Shown: positions 53,136 through 62,606 of the stretch, piece after piece | Numbering within the stretch: position 1 is the stretch's first letter | Layout: the number at the start of each line of letters is the position of its first letter | NCBI RefSeq assembly: GCF_963855985.1 | Contig: NC_087095.1 | Span: 9,806,001-9,870,000 of the forward strand | Origin: Ostrinia nubilalis | Taxonomy: Eukaryota > Arthropoda > Insecta > Lepidoptera > Crambidae | Direction: 5' to 3' | Length of the DNA: 64,000 bases | The notes under the pieces: model-generated | Databases searched by the model: none | Told to the model about the DNA's origin: nothing | Seen by the model: the letters and a program-made list of their open reading frames with translations, nothing else | Program-made: the position numbers and the translations under genes

Positions 53136-54131
53136 TCAAGTTTGTCGAGTTGAAGGGCCCGGGCGCGGATTGTCAGGATCATCATCAGGATGAGGCACCT
53201 GCGGAGGACGCCTTATGTCTTTAATTGGAACTTTAGTGGGTCTATTTTTTGATATTACAGGGACTGTGTTTCTAACTATTTCACCTGAGACTTGTGCTTT
53301 TTGATAACGGGGTTTATCCTTACTTCGTCTTTCATTCACGCCTTTTATAAACACTGTATCACCCATTTGGATGTCGAATTCAGTTTCACCGCCGCGTTTG
53401 TTCCTAATGCTTTCTTTAGTTTCAATAATTTTATCGGTTAAATATTTGTATAAATGTTTCGTTTTTCTTACGTGTTCCTTTACTAGCTGTTGCGTATATT
53501 GCTGATTAAAATCTACGTTAAACGGGCTTGAAGAGTCCGTGTGTCCAAAAGTTACTTCAAAAGGCGTTAAACCTGTCGTTGAGTGAATCGTTTGATTGTA
53601 TGCCAATATTGCATACGTCATTACGGCTGCTGCGTCTGTGAATTTTTGTTCGAATTTAGCGAGTCTGTAAATCTCGATTAGTGTTGAGTGGAATCTTTCA
53701 ACGATTCCCATTGAGTTGGGGTTATGTGGAGTACCTATGTGTAATTCCACTTTATTAAATGTTAACATTTCTTTTAAAAGGGCGTTATTGAATTCTGAGC
53801 CTGGGTCGCAATTGATTTTTGTCGGAACTCCATAAAATGAGAAATACTTTAGCAATGCTCTAACTACTTCCGGTGTAGATCTATTAGGTATTTCCATAGC
53901 CTGTCCTAGCTTACTAAACGCGTCTACGATTGTAAGATAGTATTTGCCTTCTATACTAAACAGATCCATAAAAATTTCCTGAAATGGTTTTGTTTGAGTT
54001 TGCGTTAACTGTAGTTCGGGCTTAAAAGGTTTTCTATTATATTTCATTTGTTTACAAGTTTCACATGCATTTATGATGCTGGAAACAGTTTCTTCCATTT
54101 TACTCCAAAAGTAAGTGCGTTTAAGACGCAT
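53136..54131 (-). CDS. Integrase part of pol (separated by frame break)
   Basis: The 331-residue frame begins at an internal ATG (54131); the same frame stays open upstream to about 54630, where it meets the end of the RT/RNase H frame. Motifs are CETCKQMK (C-C half of the HHCC zinc finger), FMDLFS (first catalytic Asp), INCDPGSEF (second Asp) and GIVERFHSTL (Glu), giving the DDE core. The C-terminus is proline/aspartate-rich (PHPDDDPDNPRPGPS) and stops at TGA 53136-53138. It inserts the cDNA and leaves the AAAT duplication seen at the ends. Confidence 0.92.
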   Translation of the reverse strand: MRLKRTYFWSKMEETVSSIINACETCKQMKYNRKPFKPELQLTQTQTKPFQEIFMDLFSIEGKYYLTIVDAFSKLGQAMEIPNRSTPEVVRALLKYFSFYGVPTKINCDPGSEFNNALLKEMLTFNKVELHIGTPHNPNSMGIVERFHSTLIEIYRLAKFEQKFTDAAAVMTYAILAYNQTIHSTTGLTPFEVTFGHTDSSSPFNVDFNQQYTQQLVKEHVRKTKHLYKYLTDKIIETKESIRNKRGGETEFDIQMGDTVFIKGVNERRSKDKPRYQKAQVSGEIVRNTVPVISKNRPTKVPIKDIRRPPQVPHPDDDPDNPRPGPSTRQT

Positions 54132-54624
54132 TATTGTTTCTCGTATTCCACGATGACATGTTGTTCCGGTGTGATAAGTTAGTACTATAGCGCGTTGTTC
54201 TTGTTCGTCTGTTATATGAATGATACGCTCTGTGCATTCAAAGAAATGTACAGTATCTTTTTTAAATAATGCTATTATTGTTTCTACAAATAGTTTACGA
54301 TGATTAGGGTCAGTGAAGTGGATAAAATGTTTTACTTTAGGTCGGGTATATCGTTTTAAGAAGTCTTTAATTAGATCAGGGCGATTTAATGGTAAATTGA
54401 TTTCTAAAATGCGTTGTTTTGAGTTAGAAACATTGACTACTTCTAACTTGTCTAATCCCCAAGAATCTACTATAATTTGATTAGGTTTTGTGTCTATTGC
54501 TTCATTTAATATGGGTATACCTATGGTATCTATGTCTTTAGCGGAGTGTGCTGTTGCGGAATGTGAACTACTTTCTGGTGCTGATATTGTGCTACTATTT
54601 GATGGTGATCTAATAGCTCCGTAA
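54132..54624 (-). CDS. Pol linker: RNase H to integrase, open in the integrase frame
   Basis: This stretch has no stop codon in the integrase frame. It encodes a polar linker and the first half (histidine side) of the integrase zinc-binding region. It is out of frame with the RT/RNase H ORF because of one extra base at an A10 run (54628-54637). Confidence 0.75.
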
Positions 54625-56871
54625 TCATTTTTTTTTTACGCGTTTTTGGGAATTAATTGAATTACTGGAATCTGATGAAATTGTCACTATACTTGATGGT
54701 TTATCATTGTCTATATTTACCTGCATTGACATATTATCATCATTGGTGAGTGCGTTTAATTTAATTCGGGATAACGCGTCAGCGTTGCTGTTTTGTTTAC
54801 CATTTTTATATATGATGTCATAATCAAATTCCGCTAAACGTAACTTCCATCTGGTGAGTTTACTGTTGGGTTCCTTTATTGAATTTAACCATGCTAGTGG
54901 TCTGTGATCGGTGTAGATTGTAAACTTTCTACCATACAAATACGGTCTGAAATGCTTTGCGGCCCAAATTATGGCTAATAATTCTTTTTCGATGGTACTG
55001 TATCGCGTCTCGGCTTCGTTCAGTGTACGACTTGCGTAGGCGACCGGTTTATCGCTGCCTACAGTTCCTTGTGATAATACGGCTCCGATAGCGAAGTTAG
55101 AGGCGTCTGTTGTTAAAACAAACGGTTTCTCGAAATCGGGATATTGTAACAATGGTGCGTTTGTTAAAAGTTCTTTACATGTTTGGAAAGCGGATTTGTA
55201 TTTGTCATCAATTATTATTTTATTGCGTTTTTTTAGACAACTGGTAAGTGGCTGTGTTATTTTGGCGAAGTCTTTTATAAACTTCCTATAGTAACCTATA
55301 AGACCTAAGAAACTTTTGATTTCTGTTGTAGTTGTGGGAATAGGGAAATCTAAGATGGCTTTAATTTTGTCATTGTTCGGTTTAAGACCTTCCTTAGTGA
55401 TTGTGTGTCCTAAGTACAAGACTTCCTTGCGTAAAAATTCAGATTTATCTAATTGGATTTTAAGGTTGGTTTCTCTTAAGCGATCAAATATCTTTCTTAA
55501 GCTCTGAATGTGTTCCTGTAAGCTATTACTGTAAACTATGATGTCATCAAGGTAGACTAAACAGTGCATTCCTTGTAACCCACGCAGTACGTTATCCATT
55601 GCGCGTTGGAACGTCGCCGGCGCGGTTTTTAAACCGAACGGCATGCGCAGAAATTCGTAGTGCCCCGCTTGGGTGCTGAATGCTGTTTTCTGTCTGTCAT
55701 CCTTATCTATCTCGATTTGATGGTACCCACTTGCTAAATCCAAGGTGGTAAAGTAAATTGATTTTCCTAGTTTATCAAAAAGATCCGCGATGTTGGGTAA
55801 TGGGTATTTATCGTCGGTTGTGATTTCATTTAAACGTCTGTAATCAATGACCATCCTAAATTTTCTTTCACCTGATGCATCCATTTTTTTTGGAACTAGA
55901 TGCACTGGAGCATTCCACGGGGAATGTGATTCCTGAATTACATTATCTAATAAAAGTTTTTCCACTTGTTTATTAATTTCGTCTGTCTGGACTTGAGGTA
56001 ACCTATATGGTCTTACGTAAATAGGATCCTCATTTTTAGTACGGATTTGGTGTTTTACATTGTTTGAAAAGCTCAAAGGTATTTTTTCACAATAAAAGAT
56101 ATCACGGTATTCATAGCAAAGATTCCTAATGACCTTTCTTTCCTCATCATTCATATGTTCTAACCTGAGTTTTTCCAGATTCTGCTGTAACACTTCGTCG
56201 ATCTCATAACCTTGCGGTGCGTCACTGATATTATTAACTGGTATTTCACTGACACTGTACGGTTCTACTGCGAATGGTTTAGATATAGTTATCGTTATAT
56301 AGTTATCCGAACTATTTTGGATCACGGTATACGCGTAACCTCGTTGACAGCTCACGAGAGCACTGGGCATACGGACGCCTTGTCCGAAGTTAGTATAATT
56401 AATTATTGCGTCACCCTCTGACACAGTGGTGGGGATTTTAACACGTGACTCGGATCGCGGTGCTATAGTTACTTCATATGGTGGGCTATATATTATTCGC
56501 AACTGTGCGTTATGAGTTTTTAATATTTGTTTGTCCATGTCTATGGTAGCGCCCAACTGTTTTAACAAGTCGCTACCTATCAAGCCATCGAAACGATTGT
56601 CTACGTTATACACGTAAAACTTATGGCTTCCTATGGTTGCAAATGATTTTAATAATGGAATATGGATTACTTCATTATGGCTACTACGCGCGTGCGTGCT
56701 AATGACTTCAAATGGCTCTACATATTTATAGGCGTTGAAATACTCGTTAGCCTTTTTCGGGCTTATGAACGATCGTGTACTTCCCGTATCTATCATAAAC
56801 TTTGCTTTGATTTCAGGTATTAACACGTGTGGCAATCTTAACATTCCGTCATAATAATTTAGATTTATCAC
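54625..56871 (-). CDS. Pol: protease, reverse transcriptase, RNase H
   Basis: 748 residues. Protease about 20-110 with FMIDTGSTRSFI (catalytic Asp about 28). RT about 290-470: FRMVIDYRRLNEIT, YFTTLDLASGYHQI, MPFGLKTAPATFQRAMD and CLVYLDDIIVYS, with the catalytic YLDD. RNase H about 590-710: VLTTDASNFAIGAVLSQ, TIEKELLAIIWAAKHF and IYTDHRPLAWL. The first codon of this frame is GTG (56871), so synthesis by -1 frameshifting from gag is more likely than a separate start. It ends KRVKKK-stop at an A10 run where the frame is lost before integrase. Confidence 0.95.
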   Translation of the reverse strand: MINLNYYDGMLRLPHVLIPEIKAKFMIDTGSTRSFISPKKANEYFNAYKYVEPFEVISTHARSSHNEVIHIPLLKSFATIGSHKFYVYNVDNRFDGLIGSDLLKQLGATIDMDKQILKTHNAQLRIIYSPPYEVTIAPRSESRVKIPTTVSEGDAIINYTNFGQGVRMPSALVSCQRGYAYTVIQNSSDNYITITISKPFAVEPYSVSEIPVNNISDAPQGYEIDEVLQQNLEKLRLEHMNDEERKVIRNLCYEYRDIFYCEKIPLSFSNNVKHQIRTKNEDPIYVRPYRLPQVQTDEINKQVEKLLLDNVIQESHSPWNAPVHLVPKKMDASGERKFRMVIDYRRLNEITTDDKYPLPNIADLFDKLGKSIYFTTLDLASGYHQIEIDKDDRQKTAFSTQAGHYEFLRMPFGLKTAPATFQRAMDNVLRGLQGMHCLVYLDDIIVYSNSLQEHIQSLRKIFDRLRETNLKIQLDKSEFLRKEVLYLGHTITKEGLKPNNDKIKAILDFPIPTTTTEIKSFLGLIGYYRKFIKDFAKITQPLTSCLKKRNKIIIDDKYKSAFQTCKELLTNAPLLQYPDFEKPFVLTTDASNFAIGAVLSQGTVGSDKPVAYASRTLNEAETRYSTIEKELLAIIWAAKHFRPYLYGRKFTIYTDHRPLAWLNSIKEPNSKLTRWKLRLAEFDYDIIYKNGKQNSNADALSRIKLNALTNDDNMSMQVNIDNDKPSSIVTISSDSSNSINSQKRVKKK

Positions 56872-58142
56872 TTCCGATTTATATCCGGTGAGGCTTCTAT
56901 TTGAAAATTTTCGTCATTATGAGTTTCCGGTTCTACTATTTGCTCTGATTCATACTGAGGTACGTCCTCGTACTGATCGTCGTAGTAATAATAGTACTGG
57001 TCCTCGGGACTCTCGGGCTCGGGCTCGTAAAAGAGTGTTTCCGGGGTTTCAGGGTTATTTATTAAGTTATGATGGATTGGAGCTGCTGAACGCATTGAAA
57101 CATCAGTGTCCAACTTGTATGAGGGACGCTGCGCCAAAGGTGGGTTGCTTAATCCGAATTTAAATTGGTTATTTTGTTGTGGGAATTGATTGAATCGATT
57201 CATTGGAACCGAATATGGATTAGGTCTGTAGTGATTGTTATTATTGCTAGGCATTCTATAAATAGGTCTAGGATTTTGATTAGGCTGGAATCTGAAATTT
57301 TGTGGATTCTGGTTTGAGAAAACAAACTTGGGTTGATTGGACATATTATTAGGATTCTGTGGCATATTATATCTGAAGTTTTGTCCATTTGGGTTAAACC
57401 TATTGAAAGGTGTGAAGTTTTGTTTGAATGGATTATTATTATTGAAAGGTATGCCAAACTTAAATGCTTGAGTTGGCGATACGAAATTCGGTTTAAATGC
57501 CGGTTGAGATTGGGTAAAACTGGGTTTACTAGGAGTAGGTGTGACTCCTTTGTTCTTATTTTTCATATTATACTGAAATTGGAAGTTTTCCTCCTCAGTC
57601 ACAATGCTTAGGGCTTGCTCTAATGTGGTGCAACCTCTAAGTCTAATCACTCTAATCATGTCTTCAGTTAGATTGAATAGAAAGACATTTAACGCGGTAT
57701 TATCGTATATAATTACTTTAGCTGCTTTAATGCCTTCGTCCTCAATCATGTTGACTTTGGACATCAGCGTGCTCTTAACATTCTGAATACGATGACATAA
57801 CTCGCTATACGACTCTCCATGTTTGATTTTAATTTGTTCTAGTTCGATCGCTATGCAAGCTTCCGATCTGGGGTCTCCAAAATGCTGGGTTAACACTTGT
57901 TTTAATGCTATCCATGTATTAATATCTTCGCGCTCGCTTAACAATGCTGCTGCGCGTCCTACTAATCTACTGGTTATCGCATGAAATACATAACTGTTTT
58001 GTGTTACATTTTCATCAGGACCTCTATATATATTTATAACATATTGGCATTCCCTTAGGAATAAATTCAATGTTTTACCGTCGCCTTCAAACTTCGGTAT
58101 TAAATTTAACATTTCACTAGGTATAACATTTATATGTTCCAT
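56868..58142 (-). CDS. Gag
   Basis: The 424-residue protein starts at ATG 58142. Residues about 1-190 form the capsid-like region (LIPKFEGDGKTLNLFLRECQ, FGDPRSEACIAIELEQIK). Residues about 200-340 are rich in Asn, Pro, Gln and Phe, and the end is acidic (DDQYEDVPQYESEQ). There is no CCHC zinc knuckle, as usual for insect errantivirus Gag. It assembles the particle around element RNA. The pol frame overlaps its last 50 bases in the -1 frame. Confidence 0.92.
   Translation of the reverse strand: MEHINVIPSEMLNLIPKFEGDGKTLNLFLRECQYVINIYRGPDENVTQNSYVFHAITSRLVGRAAALLSEREDINTWIALKQVLTQHFGDPRSEACIAIELEQIKIKHGESYSELCHRIQNVKSTLMSKVNMIEDEGIKAAKVIIYDNTALNVFLFNLTEDMIRVIRLRGCTTLEQALSIVTEEENFQFQYNMKNKNKGVTPTPSKPSFTQSQPAFKPNFVSPTQAFKFGIPFNNNNPFKQNFTPFNRFNPNGQNFRYNMPQNPNNMSNQPKFVFSNQNPQNFRFQPNQNPRPIYRMPSNNNNHYRPNPYSVPMNRFNQFPQQNNQFKFGLSNPPLAQRPSYKLDTDVSMRSAAPIHHNLINNPETPETLFYEPEPESPEDQYYYYYDDQYEDVPQYESEQIVEPETHNDENFQIEASPDINRK
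56904..56910 (-). promoter_or_regulatory. Predicted -1 ribosomal frameshift site (gag-pol)
   Basis: On the minus strand the heptamer A AAT TTT sits in gag register and fits X XXY YYZ. The pol (-1) frame opens at a TGA only 7 bases upstream (56917-56919), and gag ends 34 bases downstream, so the heptamer is inside the narrow overlap where a shift must happen. No downstream structure was modelled. Confidence 0.7.
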
Positions 58143-58526
58143 TTTAATTAATTAACAATTCTCTGATAAAATAAACAATTTCAAAATATTTCTTTCCTAT
58201 TACTAAGCGCTGGCGTAATCCTTGAAGTGGAAGGAACTACGAGCAGTAACGTTTATTATGATTTGGGATAAAGAACGTTACAAAAATTTGGGAAGAATGG
58301 TACAAGAACGGTAGCGAAAAGGTTTACTCACTTGCCGCTCACCCCCATATCTTCTCGGTGTGCCGCTGCTGCTGCTGGTGCTGCTGCTGCTGCTGGTGCT
58401 GCTGCTGGTACTGGTGCCGCTTGACTTATTTGTTTGGTTCGTGGATCCCGCCGTTGTAGACTTGATAGCCTAACCGCGATTGCTCAAGACCGATATAATC
58501 GTTATACTTTGATTATCGCGACGCGA
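58143..58526 (-). other. 5' leader of LTR element with CTG/CAG microsatellite
   Basis: It lies between PBS and gag. A (CTG)n-rich tract at 58363-58417 (CAG in the element sense) is interrupted by GGTG and GGTACTGG. No frame of interest. Confidence 0.8.
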
Positions 58527-58545
58527 GATCCTGCCGGCTGCGCCA
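58527..58545 (-). other. Primer binding site, tRNA-Ser-like
   Basis: In element orientation TGGCGCAGCCGGCAGGATC starts at the last base of the 5' LTR. It resembles the TGGCGCAG-type site complementary to tRNA-Ser that 17.6/297-type errantiviruses use. The exact tRNA isoacceptor was not checked. Confidence 0.7.
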
Positions 58546-58978
58546 GTCAAGTTTGTGCGGCGAGCAGACTTTATAAAAAAACTACAACTTTAAACTTTCA
58601 ATGATTTTTAATGAAGTTATAAAGTACAAAATTACAACTAAGTGTTCAGCGATTGAACGGTACTAGCCTAACTAACCTAAGGTGCTTCGAAGTGGGAAGC
58701 CTAAAATCTAATGTGCTTCGAAGTTGGAAGCCTAGAATCTAATGTATCCATACCATCATCACGGGCTCCTTATATAGGGCTGATTATCGGTCCGGTGGCG
58801 TGAGGCGTCTACCGGGAACTGCAGGATGTTGATTTCAATTATCCCGACTCAGCATCAGCAGTTTAGGTTGTTATTGTAATATGATATCAATGATAAATGC
58901 TTAATATGCTTATTTCGTTATCTTAATGCTTATTTAGGTACTTGGATAATGCGTGATGGCATGTTGGAGGACATAACT
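58545..58978 (-). repeat. 5' LTR (434 bp)
   Basis: Reading along, no difference from the other LTR was found. It starts AGTTATG and ends TTGACT in the element sense. Confidence 0.95.
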
Positions 58979-58982
58979 AAAT

Positions 58983-59677
58983 ACTACTTCCTTCTCGTGT
59001 ATTTGTTTGCAAACTATTACTATAATAACGTACTAAATATAAATAAGTATACGTGGATATTTGTTATTGTCTTTCTTGCATAGTATTAAGAGTAACATTT
59101 TTCTATCTTATCGAAATAAACGCAACACATGACAAGACAACCCTAGCGCGACGGCCGAGCGTGCGAGCGAGAGAGGTATGCAAAGCGAGGTACATACATG
59201 AGTTTACCTTCTGTTATATTTTGTGCCTGTACGTACAGGCCGGCACGCACACATTCACACCCTGATACACCACTTCGAGTGCAAACTTCACACAGTTGAC
59301 ACATTTAAGCAGCGAAAAAACAACACGAATACGACATGTCTTGTGTGATGAAATTGTGTAAAAACCGTTCTGTTCGAACAAACAAAAATTAAGGAATCAC
59401 ATTTCACAGGCAAAATAATAATCCAATCACTTATTTCCCGACATTAAAATATTGAAATCAAACGTCATTCACTCGAAAAAATAATACGTCAAAGACCAGT
59501 GTTCTCAGTTATTTACGTGGGAAAATTACCCGAAATATGGGAAATTAATAATAATTTTAGGACTTTTTAGTTATTTATTACGCATACTATGGAAATAAAA
59601 TAATTTATCATAATAATTGTGTTTTAATGGGATATATTTTTATAGGCAAATTTGATCCTTCCCAAAAATGTGGAACT
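58983..59677. other. Right remainder of P-like candidate, unannotated
   Basis: It contains a GC-richer segment at 59140-59275 (CGACGGCCGAGCGTGCGAGC) but no recognisable exon. Confidence 0.3.
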
Positions 59678-59892
59678 GCGAAATTCAAATTTTCTTACAT
59701 TGATTGCAAGTCAGTGTCAGGTTGTATGTTTAAAAAAATCTATCAGAGATAATAATAATATATTGATGATGCATAAGATTATGATTATAATGTACACAAG
59801 ATTCGTAATTTGTAACTGCGTGAATCATTTTTGATCAACATTATGTACATACCCTGACACACTGACTTGCAAACAATGTAAGAAAATTTGAA
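59678..59892. repeat. Inverted repeat near right end of P-like candidate
   Basis: The block 59678-59727 (CAAATTTTCTTACATTGATT, GCAAGTCAGTGTCAGG) is repeated inverted at about 59840-59892 with small differences. The arms are about 50 bp with a 112-bp loop. P elements carry internal inverted repeats near their ends, but this link is only a suggestion. Confidence 0.6.
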
Positions 59893-60495
59893 CATTGAAA
59901 ATTTCGCGCCTACCTCAACGCATTCACCTTTCATCCTTTTAAAATGGCACGGAATAATTCTGTCTACATTTCCAAGTAACATCTGCCGATCTATGTTTTT
60001 CTTAAAATAAATGGGTAAAATGTTTTGGCTAACATGGCATCCCTAAATTCACTCACACAATAGACAAACGCCAAAATTTTGCGTCACAGTTTTGTTGTAG
60101 CGCGAGTTCCGTCCGCCTTTTTTTATAGGTCCATGATTACAAGGCGTCACCGCGGCGGCAGCCATTTTACGAAAATTTCAAAGAATAAAAATCGCAGACT
60201 TGACACTGACGCATAAATTAGTATACGAAAGGAAGGTTAAATACAGCAATAAAAAGATTTTTCTAAAGATTATAAGCACTTTGTATTGCACAAATTACTA
60301 GTAGTCCCGTCCAGCCCCTTGTGTTAAGCTAAATAAGCTTGGGTTACGGGTGGGCTCACACAATAGTCGTGCGGCATCATGGATCAAACTTGTTTGAATC
60401 TCACTGCTGTTGTTCGTATGCGACTGGTTAGTTAGTAAATCACCCTAATTATTGACACCTAGCTCACGAGATAGGCTAAAATTATAATAATTGTA

Positions 60496-60600
60496 CAGTG
60501 TGTCTGGTCACCAATGTCCGACCCTTTAGGGCGCAATAATATGATCAATTTAATCGACAAATCCAGTATTAAAAAATTACAGCTATTTTATTTTTTTTAG
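60496..60600 (+). mobile_element. One end of a CAGTGTG-type Tc1/mariner MITE
   Basis: TA plus CAGTGTGTCTGG, then TTTAGGGCGCAATAAT and CAATTTAATCGA, parallel the left arm of the element at 24436. No matching opposite end was found, so it is truncated or its other arm has decayed. Confidence 0.5.
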
Positions 60601-60987
60601 TTTCTGAGTCCGGATGGATTCATTTATTTACCAAATCTACCGATGTACAGGACCTATGAGTATAAAAGTGATTCGTTCGACAGCTGAAAAAGTAAGCAAT
60701 ACATTGTCATCAAAAGCTTCCATTTAAATTTCTTAGAAACACTTGAACGTAAAAAAAATGATGCTTCTTTTTAGATTTTTCAATGTTACAAAAAACTAGA
60801 AAGTTTTACATTTTTAGATGCACTAAGTCATTACCTAAAAACTGATATTCCTTGGCTTTAAATCAACTAGTCTAGGTGCTAGCTACACAGGAGATGCAGC
60901 GGTGAAAAGGAGAGGTGGGAATAGTCCCGTAACTTCTACCTCACAGCTATTATACGTGTACTGAACTGAAAGTCAGAAACTTTCAGT

Positions 60988-61579
60988 TCGATGGGTGCCT
61001 GGAACAAAGCCGCAATCGACAAAACACAATTTTACAGGAGAAGAGATTTAGTGTCAATTTTGAATAATTCTAAACTACGAGGCGTATCAAAACGGTTTGT
61101 ATATCAAACGATGCGTTATTTTTTCTGTAGTAACATTGAATGTGCATAAGGTTATAGTGCTTAGAATATACTTTAAAAAAGGTAGAAATACATATTGCCG
61201 CTTCATACATTGAAAGTCGGTTCCGTAAGAGTCCATTGTGGTTTTATTCCGGTAAAAAGTGTGCAATTAATCAAACAGCAATAGTGTATTGCAGCCTCGG
61301 GCGCTGATCTGAAGGATACAGTAATAGCCGTTTGCTTGTAGAAGATTTAAATAAAAGTTTTAACATTGTATATGGCACGATTATTCCGGTCAACAAATTT
61401 TAAATGGTGAATGGGAATAACGATTCAATATCCATAGTGCTTTTGGTAAATCAGGCAGTTTCAAAGATAAAATTCTGAAAAAAATTCAAAAGGTGTATAG
61501 GGACCCGCAGTTTACTAAAATCAGTTAATCGGAAAACTGCTGCTATGGCTATTGCGGCTTTGTTCCAGGCACCCATCGA
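60988..61579. mobile_element. Inverted-repeat element, 592 bp
   Basis: TCGATGGGTGCCTGGAACAA plus AGCCGCAAT (60988-61016) is exactly mirrored at 61551-61579. The 530-bp interior is non-coding. No target duplication was assigned. Confidence 0.65.
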
Positions 61580-61675
61580 GTTATTTTATTGGTTCTGGAA
61601 TGAAGGCGTGGGTAATCCCTAGCTTTGTTCCTACCGTGACGAGTGGGATTTTTTCTAAAATCTTAAGATGGACTG

Positions 61676-61795
61676 ACTGAAGATAGCAGGAAGACGCTGG
61701 GTGCAGGCCACTATCAACTGGGCGATGTGGAAATCATTAGAGGAGGCCTTTGTTCAGCAGTGGACGTCCAGTAGCTAAAATGATGATGACGATGT
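61676..61795 (+). mobile_element. RTE-clade LINE 3' end, second copy
   Basis: A diverged copy of 3245-3362: the GAAGATAGCAGGAAGACGCT block, GGAGGCCTTTGTTCAGCAGT and a GATGATGACGATG tail. Frame remnants match the terminal RTE reverse-transcriptase block. Confidence 0.65.
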
Positions 61796-62384
61796 TTCCT
61801 TACAGTATCCAATTCAATAGGCAGAAACTAAACGTAAACGAAGTGTCGCCTCTGTAATGGTATCATTATCTATAACTCATAATATTTCGTGCGCTGTTGG
61901 ATGACAGTTTTAAACTAGAGATGGGTAATTTTTTTATCGAATTAGAAAATACCAGTTAACGATTCTCAATTCGATTATCGATTACATTAGATTTTAATCG
62001 GGAAGAAAAATAATTAATGGCTTAAGCATCAGTATGAAGCCCATACGCACTTGTAGCACAAGTAACACGATTAAGTAGCCTCAGTCCCCTCAGTTGTGAA
62101 TTCGGAATCGCCAGTTGTAATTTTTAAATCGCATCACAGAGTGAAGTAACTAACACCAAAAAACGGCAGAGCGAAGTGATTTCGAATGTTTCAACTGCTA
62201 CGTTTTGTCACTTGTCTAGGAGGGCTAATTTTAGTCTAAGGGAGGGGAGCTTAGATTACATTACAGGAAACGAACAATATAATAAAAGAAAATAATGTAA
62301 GTAGCTGAACCTTTTTGCTATTGAGCACCATGAAAATTTAACACAATTTAGCCGATTTCTTTATTGTCACAATCGATTCACAAT
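61796..62384. other. Unannotated sequence
   Basis: AT-rich with no recognised element end or coding block. Confidence 0.35.
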
Positions 62385-62497
62385 GTCTATGATGAGGCGA
62401 CCGCAGGAACATCACTATTCGTGCAATCCTATCAATGAAGTACGACATTTTCTGGTGCAGATTTTATCGCCATAAATTATGAAACTTGATAGTCATG
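62385..62497 (-). repeat. Dispersed repeat, copy 2
   Basis: The inverted, diverged counterpart of 37317-37440, sharing GATAAAATCTG and GTGATGTTCCTGCGG on the minus strand. Confidence 0.6.
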
Positions 62498-62606
62498 GAT
62501 TTGACTGACAGCTGTCCGTCAAATTCCCGCCCCGCACCCCGCACTGTACATATTTTGTTCGCGATGTCTGTTCTATACGTAGTAATATTACTTCAATGGA
62601 TTCATG

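Larger units (their letters stand above)
51422..58978 (-). mobile_element. Complete errantivirus-like (Ty3/gypsy) LTR retrotransposon, 7557 bp
   Basis: 434-bp LTRs at 51422-51855 and 58545-58978 look identical on reading. AAAT flanks both sides (51418-51421, 58979-58982), a 4-bp target duplication. In element orientation the LTR starts AGTTATG and ends TTGACT, the AGT...ACT style of insect errantiviruses. The order is LTR, PBS, leader, gag, pol, integrase, env-like, PPT, LTR. Identical LTRs imply a very recent insertion, yet pol carries a frame break and env lacks its N-terminal half, so this copy depends on partners or its sequence holds an error. Confidence 0.95.
47727..60135 (+). mobile_element. 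Candidate P-element-like transposon, heavily nested (12.4 kb)
   Basis: Inverted ends: CATGGACCTATAAAAAAAG then TCGGACGGA at 47727, and the complement (GCGGACGGA version) ending at 60135, with one mismatch over 28 bp. Weaker similarity (ACAAAA..GTGAC) continues inward. ATTACAAG lies right outside the right end (60136-60143), and the same octamer lies five bases outside the left end (47714-47721). A THAP-like ATG frame begins 280 bp inside. CATG starts, long TIRs, 8-bp duplications and THAP transposases are features of P elements. Removing the LTR retrotransposon leaves about 4.8 kb. The rest of a transposase was not found, so this may be a decayed or internally deleted copy. Confidence 0.5.

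Noticed and set aside
58363..58417. CTG repeat considered as a polyglutamine/polyleucine gene
   Set aside because: It lies in the non-coding leader of the LTR element, between PBS and gag.
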